DNA of 8,961 bases. It comes from Anaerolineales bacterium. Lineage in GTDB: Bacteria > Chloroflexota > Anaerolineae > Anaerolineales > Villigracilaceae. The translations under genes and the position numbers were made by a program. The DNA lies in assembly GCA_016928525.1 (NCBI GenBank), contig JAFGKO010000191.1, positions 1-8,961 of the forward strand, given 5' to 3'. The notes beneath the pieces are model-generated. The model was not told where the DNA came from, made no database searches, and was given only the letters and a program-made list of their open reading frames with translations. This document shows positions 5,821 to 8,961 of this stretch, one piece after another. The first letter of the stretch is position 1. Every line of letters starts with the position of its first letter.

Positions 5821-6785
5821 ACAGTCGCGAGATCGTCAAGCGAACGCTTGCATTTGAAAACCCGGAACGCGTGGCGCGTTCTTTCGAACCGTCGGATTTC
5901 GTCTTTGGCGAGGCGGAGATCCCCAACCCACAAAACGACTGGCGCAGGATAGGAGCGCACGAATGGCAGCGCGTCGACGAATGGGGCAATGTTTGGGGAC
6001 GCGTGGACGGGACTTCCAAGGGACAGGTCATCCACGGCGTGCTGGACGATTTGGGAACGGTCGATAGCTATCCGTTCCCGGATTATGCGAACGCGGCCCA
6101 TTATGCCCACGCTGCTGAAATCTTTGCCGATCATCCTGACAAATGGCACATCGGCAGCGTGCAGGGCTTCACTTTCAAGATGGCGCAGCAGCTCCGTCGC
6201 TTCGACCAGTACTTGATGGATCTGGTGACTGAGCCGGATCTGATCGCCCGCTTGCACGACCGCATCGACGAACAAATCTTGTGGCAGATCAAACACCTGC
6301 GCCAGGCTGGGGCGGACAGTATCATGTTCTGGGAAGACTGGGGAACCCAACTCCAACCCTTTATAAGCCCGCGTTTGTGGCGCAAGCAATTCAAGCCGCG
6401 CTTCATGAATCTGGTTGCAGCAGCGCACGCCTTTGATCTCTCCGTCATCATGCATTCTTGCGGCAACATCACCATGCTTCTCCCCGATCTGATCGAATGC
6501 GGCATCGATGTCTTTCAATTCGACCAACCGCGCATCCACGGGATCGATACCCTGGCCGAACTGCAGCAAGGCCGCGTCACCTTCTGGTGTCCGGTAGATA
6601 TCCAAACCACCCTGCAATCTAAAGATGCGGACCGCATCCGGAATGAAGCCGAAGAACTGATCGCCAAGTTATGGCGTGGGCAGGGCGGATTTATTGCCGG
6701 TTTCTACACCGACGAAAAGTCCATCGGCCTGGAACCCCATTGGCAGCAGGCCGCCTGCGATGCATTTTCGTTAGCAAAGCAATAA
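5817..6785 (+). CDS. Uroporphyrinogen decarboxylase-like protein (URO-D/MtaA superfamily), function unknown
   Basis: The 322-residue product has the URO-D fold signature in order: SREIVKRTLAFENPERV (3-19), FWEDWGTQLQPFISPRLWR (171-189) and MHSCGN (212-217). The H213-x-C215 pair corresponds to two zinc ligands of the cobalamin methyltransferases MtaA/MtbA. Those enzymes have a third ligand, a cysteine near the C-terminus, but here the corresponding glycine-rich stretch (GGFIAGFY, 290-297) has none. C258 might substitute. True heme-pathway decarboxylase activity is unlikely in this setting. The start is TTG at 5817, with AAGGAG six bases before it. It overlaps the lyase stop codon by 4 nt, so the two genes are probably translationally coupled. 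Its place between a uronate lyase and a beta-glucuronidase suggests a part in sugar breakdown, possibly methyl-group removal. No corrinoid protein is encoded nearby. Confidence 0.85.
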   Translation: MNSREIVKRTLAFENPERVARSFEPSDFVFGEAEIPNPQNDWRRIGAHEWQRVDEWGNVWGRVDGTSKGQVIHGVLDDLGTVDSYPFPDYANAAHYAHAAEIFADHPDKWHIGSVQGFTFKMAQQLRRFDQYLMDLVTEPDLIARLHDRIDEQILWQIKHLRQAGADSIMFWEDWGTQLQPFISPRLWRKQFKPRFMNLVAAAHAFDLSVIMHSCGNITMLLPDLIECGIDVFQFDQPRIHGIDTLAELQQGRVTFWCPVDIQTTLQSKDADRIRNEAEELIAKLWRGQGGFIAGFYTDEKSIGLEPHWQQAACDAFSLAKQ

Positions 6786-6829
6786 GCTAAACTCGTATCC
6801 ATTCTTTTGAAAATTCCTCTGGAGACATC

Positions 6830-8575
6830 ATGCTTTACCCGCAATCAAACCCATTTCGACAATTCAATGACCTTTCCGGGTTCTGGGAACTAAGTTTCGA
6901 TCCTGAAGATCAGGGGCGGCATTCCGGCTGGAGCAGCGGTTTCAGCGGCGGACAACCGGCAGCTGTACCGGCCAGTTGGAATGACCAGTTCGCCGAGCGG
7001 CGCGATTACTTAGGCCAGACCTGGTACCAAACCCACTTCAACCTGCCTTGGGGTTGGGATCCATCCCAACAGCACATCAGCCTGCGCTTCGGATCGGTCA
7101 ATTACCTGGCGGAAGTGTGGCTCAATGGGGAGCGCCTAGGCGAGCACGAAGGCGGCCACCTGCCTTTTGATTTCGATCTACAGCCGCACATTAAACCGGA
7201 AGGCAATCTATTGGTGGTACGGGTGGAAGGTGAACTGGCTCCCGACCGGGTTCCGCCGGGCAATGTCCCCCCTGATCCTAAGAACATGTTCATGGACCAA
7301 CAGCAGAATTTCCCACCCGCCTCATTCGATTTCTTCCCCTACTGCGGTATCCAGCGGCCGGTTCTGTTGACGGCCCGGCCGCGGGATGCAATTATTGACC
7401 TCACCGTAGTGACCAAGATTTCCGGACGCGTGCATGTCAAAGTCGATCTCTGCGGCAGCCCGCAGGGAATTGCGCGTTTCTCGCTGGGTGGCACGAACGT
7501 CCAGGCAGAAGCTTCGATTTCTGGCGATGTAATGGAAGCCGTACTGGACGTGCCAGATCCCATGCTTTGGTCGCCCGATTCGCCGTACCTGTATGACCTG
7601 ACCGTAGAGTTATTGCAGCAAGGCGCGGTCTACGATCGTTACCAATTAGCGATCGGTATTCGGGAGATCGAGGTGCAAGGCGACACGCTGCTGCTCAATG
7701 GGGAGCCTGTTTACCTGCAAGGCTTTGGCCGTCATGAGGATTTCCCGGTGATGGGGCGGGGGTACGTTCCGGCGGTGATCGTAAAAGATTATGCGTTGAT
7801 GAAGTGGATTGGCGCCAACTCGTTCCGCACCACCCACTATCCTTATTCGGAACAGATGATGGATCTGGCCGACCGGTTGGGTTTCCTGGTAATTGCTGAG
7901 ACTCCGGCCGTAGGGCTGTTTTTTGCAGAAGAAGGCCTGGACCGCCGCTTGCAGTTGTGCCGCCAGTACGTCAATGAGTTGGTCGCCCGCGACAAGAACC
8001 ATCCCAGTGTGATCCTCTGGAGCCTGGCGAACGAGCCGCATTCCGCCGTACCGGCCGCCAAGCCGTTCTTCCGCAATCTTTATGACCTGTGCAAATCGCT
8101 CGACTCCACCCGCCCGGTCACCTTGGTCAGTTACATTGGCGTGGCCGAGGAATCCTTTGAATTTTGCGATTTGATGTGCCTCAACCGTTATTATGGCTGG
8201 TATACCGAATCGGGCCGACTCGAAGAAGGCTGCGCGAATCTGGAAGCGGAGATGGACGCCATGTACGCCAAATTCAAGAAGCCGTTCATCTTGAGCGAGT
8301 ACGGTGCTGATACCGTCGCTGGTCATCACGCTCAACCCCCCGACATGTTCAGCGAAGAATACCAGGCCGATATGCTCGAACAGTACAGCAAGATTTTACG
8401 CAGCAAAACTTATGTGGTCGGCGAACACGTCTGGAACATGTGCGATTTCAAGACCTCGCAAGGTGTCCGGCGGGTAGGCAGCCTGAACTTGAAGGGGGTT
8501 TTTACCCGCGACCGCCAACCCAAAATGGCAGCCCATCGACTGCGAAAGATGTGGAAGAAAACAGACAACGGTTGA
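6830..8575 (+). CDS. uidA: Beta-glucuronidase (glycoside hydrolase family 2)
   Basis: The 581-residue product hydrolyses terminal beta-D-glucuronosides with retention. It aligns well by eye with E. coli UidA over its whole length. The order is a jelly-roll sugar-binding domain (about 10-180), an immunoglobulin-like domain (about 185-280) and a TIM barrel from about 290. The acid/base is E402 (LANEP, 399-403; E413 in UidA) and the nucleophile is E490 (LSEYGADT; E504 in UidA). N553-L-K555 matches the N-x-K motif that reads the uronate carboxylate, separating glucuronidases from beta-galactosidases. LNRYYGWY (451-458) and the FTRDR segment (558-562) are also conserved. The stretch after VGLFF is much shorter than in UidA, so the active-site 'loop 1' is absent. 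No signal peptide is seen, so it is cytoplasmic. GGAG lies five bases before the ATG. The 44-nt gap to the preceding gene fits the same operon. Confidence 0.93.
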   Translation: MLYPQSNPFRQFNDLSGFWELSFDPEDQGRHSGWSSGFSGGQPAAVPASWNDQFAERRDYLGQTWYQTHFNLPWGWDPSQQHISLRFGSVNYLAEVWLNGERLGEHEGGHLPFDFDLQPHIKPEGNLLVVRVEGELAPDRVPPGNVPPDPKNMFMDQQQNFPPASFDFFPYCGIQRPVLLTARPRDAIIDLTVVTKISGRVHVKVDLCGSPQGIARFSLGGTNVQAEASISGDVMEAVLDVPDPMLWSPDSPYLYDLTVELLQQGAVYDRYQLAIGIREIEVQGDTLLLNGEPVYLQGFGRHEDFPVMGRGYVPAVIVKDYALMKWIGANSFRTTHYPYSEQMMDLADRLGFLVIAETPAVGLFFAEEGLDRRLQLCRQYVNELVARDKNHPSVILWSLANEPHSAVPAAKPFFRNLYDLCKSLDSTRPVTLVSYIGVAEESFEFCDLMCLNRYYGWYTESGRLEEGCANLEAEMDAMYAKFKKPFILSEYGADTVAGHHAQPPDMFSEEYQADMLEQYSKILRSKTYVVGEHVWNMCDFKTSQGVRRVGSLNLKGVFTRDRQPKMAAHRLRKMWKKTDNG

Positions 8576-8602
8576 GCTTTGTCCTGGCTGTTCTTCATTT
8601 TT
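8560..8602 (+). terminator. Weak candidate terminator at the end of the operon
   Basis: GACAA (8564-8568) can pair with TTGTC (8579-8583), and AACA (8560-8563) with TGTT (8589-8592) across a 5-nt bulge. TTTTT follows at 8598-8602. The stem overlaps the end of the beta-glucuronidase gene, has few GC pairs and is separated from the T-run by five bases. It is therefore a poor intrinsic terminator but the only candidate found after the last gene. Confidence 0.25.
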
Positions 8603-8917
8603 AAAGTGTTTAGAGCCTTTGCAACTATATATGGCCGCGTATATCATTTCCATTCAACTGATACTCGGCATGAGAGAAAGCGGCATCTTCTTCTATCACA
8701 CCGGAGACTTTTGCCTTGATGGTGCTTCTTGTTCTTTGCGTCTGATATTAAAACGCTCATCGTGAATTCTTCTGTATCGAACTGTCTACACATGTAAACA
8801 GGTGCGAATAAAAAAATTACTTGGGGCCAAAACGGTGATCCGTTGAAACCTTTGCATTCACCAGATAAACATCAAGGCTCATCTATGAAAAGAGTGAAAA
8901 TCTGGTAAACTGAGCAG
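8576..8917. other. AT-rich intergenic region downstream of the operon
   Basis: No convincing gene is seen here. The longest minus-strand frame examined gives about 49 codons and its product is not recognised. Small inverted repeats are present: AACGG/CCGTT (8831-8844, 4-nt loop) and ACCAGAT/ATCTGGT (8860-8866 and 8900-8906). If the gene beginning at 8918 is a transposase, the left end of its element should lie in this stretch, perhaps near 8820-8860, but a terminal repeat cannot be identified without the other end. Confidence 0.5.
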
Positions 8918-8961
8918 ATGGAATTTCCAATCACAGACCTACTGAGTGCAGAAGAAAGCGA
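8918..8961 (+). CDS. Start of a truncated gene, possibly an IS1595-type transposase
   Basis: Only 14 full codons are visible: MEFPITDLLSAEES. The MEFP-x-x-DLL opening resembles the N-terminus of IS1595-family transposases, where it precedes a zinc-ribbon CPxC region that would lie beyond the window. This rests on pattern memory over very few residues. The ribosome-binding site is weak (GAG at 8912-8914 is too close), which is not unusual for transposase genes. Alternatively the frame could be an unrelated or chance ORF. Confidence 0.4.
   Translation, partial: MEFPITDLLSAEES

Noticed and set aside
5592..6617. Minus-strand open frame of 341 codons opposite the lyase end and the URO-D-like gene
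   Set aside because: It lies fully opposite two well-supported genes, shows no recognisable domain and no ribosome-binding site. Long antisense frames arise easily from the codon bias here.
7646..8335. Minus-strand open frame of 229 codons opposite the beta-glucuronidase gene
   Set aside because: It lies wholly inside the strongly supported uidA coding region on the other strand, with no domain or start signal.
8650..8800. Minus-strand frame of about 49 codons in the downstream intergenic DNA
   Set aside because: It is short, has no clear ribosome-binding site and no recognisable family.

Overview
The window looks like part of a carbohydrate-use locus from a Chloroflexota bacterium, most likely Anaerolineae-like. 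This rests on the lipoprotein style (an LTAC lipobox followed by a long Ala/Glu/Pro linker), the moderately GC-rich coding DNA and the gene mix. It is a judgement from pattern memory, not from a phylogeny.

Layout. A LacI-family regulator (1-229, minus strand, cut by the window edge) is divergent from a six-gene plus-strand operon. The AT-rich space between them (230-620) holds a near-consensus sigma70 promoter (347-375), a 16-bp near-palindrome just upstream of it (320-335) and a leader of roughly 240 nt with a stem-loop. The operon encodes: a sugar-binding lipoprotein (621-2003); two MalF/MalG-type permeases (2150-3076 and 3095-3973); a heparinase II/III-like polysaccharide lyase without a signal peptide (3988-5820); a uroporphyrinogen-decarboxylase-like (URO-D/MtaA superfamily) protein (5817-6785); and a beta-glucuronidase with its catalytic glutamates and uronate-recognising N-x-K motif intact (6830-8575). 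Gaps are short, with one 4-nt overlap. The exception is the 146 nt between binding protein and first permease, which holds two consecutive inverted repeats. One of these is a perfect 14-bp stem.

How it fits together. The transporter probably imports uronate-containing oligosaccharides. The lyase and beta-glucuronidase, both apparently cytoplasmic, would then break them down at uronic-acid linkages. No ABC ATPase is present, as is common for CUT1 importers that share an MsmX/MsiK-type ATPase. The URO-D-like protein is the functional puzzle. Proteins of this superfamily include zinc-dependent methyltransferases, and a role in handling methylated sugars is possible but unproven.

Downstream of the operon are about 340 nt of AT-rich non-coding DNA. 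The window ends just after a new plus-strand start (8918) whose first 14 residues resemble the N-terminus of IS1595-type transposases. The most interesting signals outside the genes are the long structured leader and the tandem inverted repeats. The most interesting gene-level signal is the URO-D-like protein sitting between a lyase and a glucuronidase.
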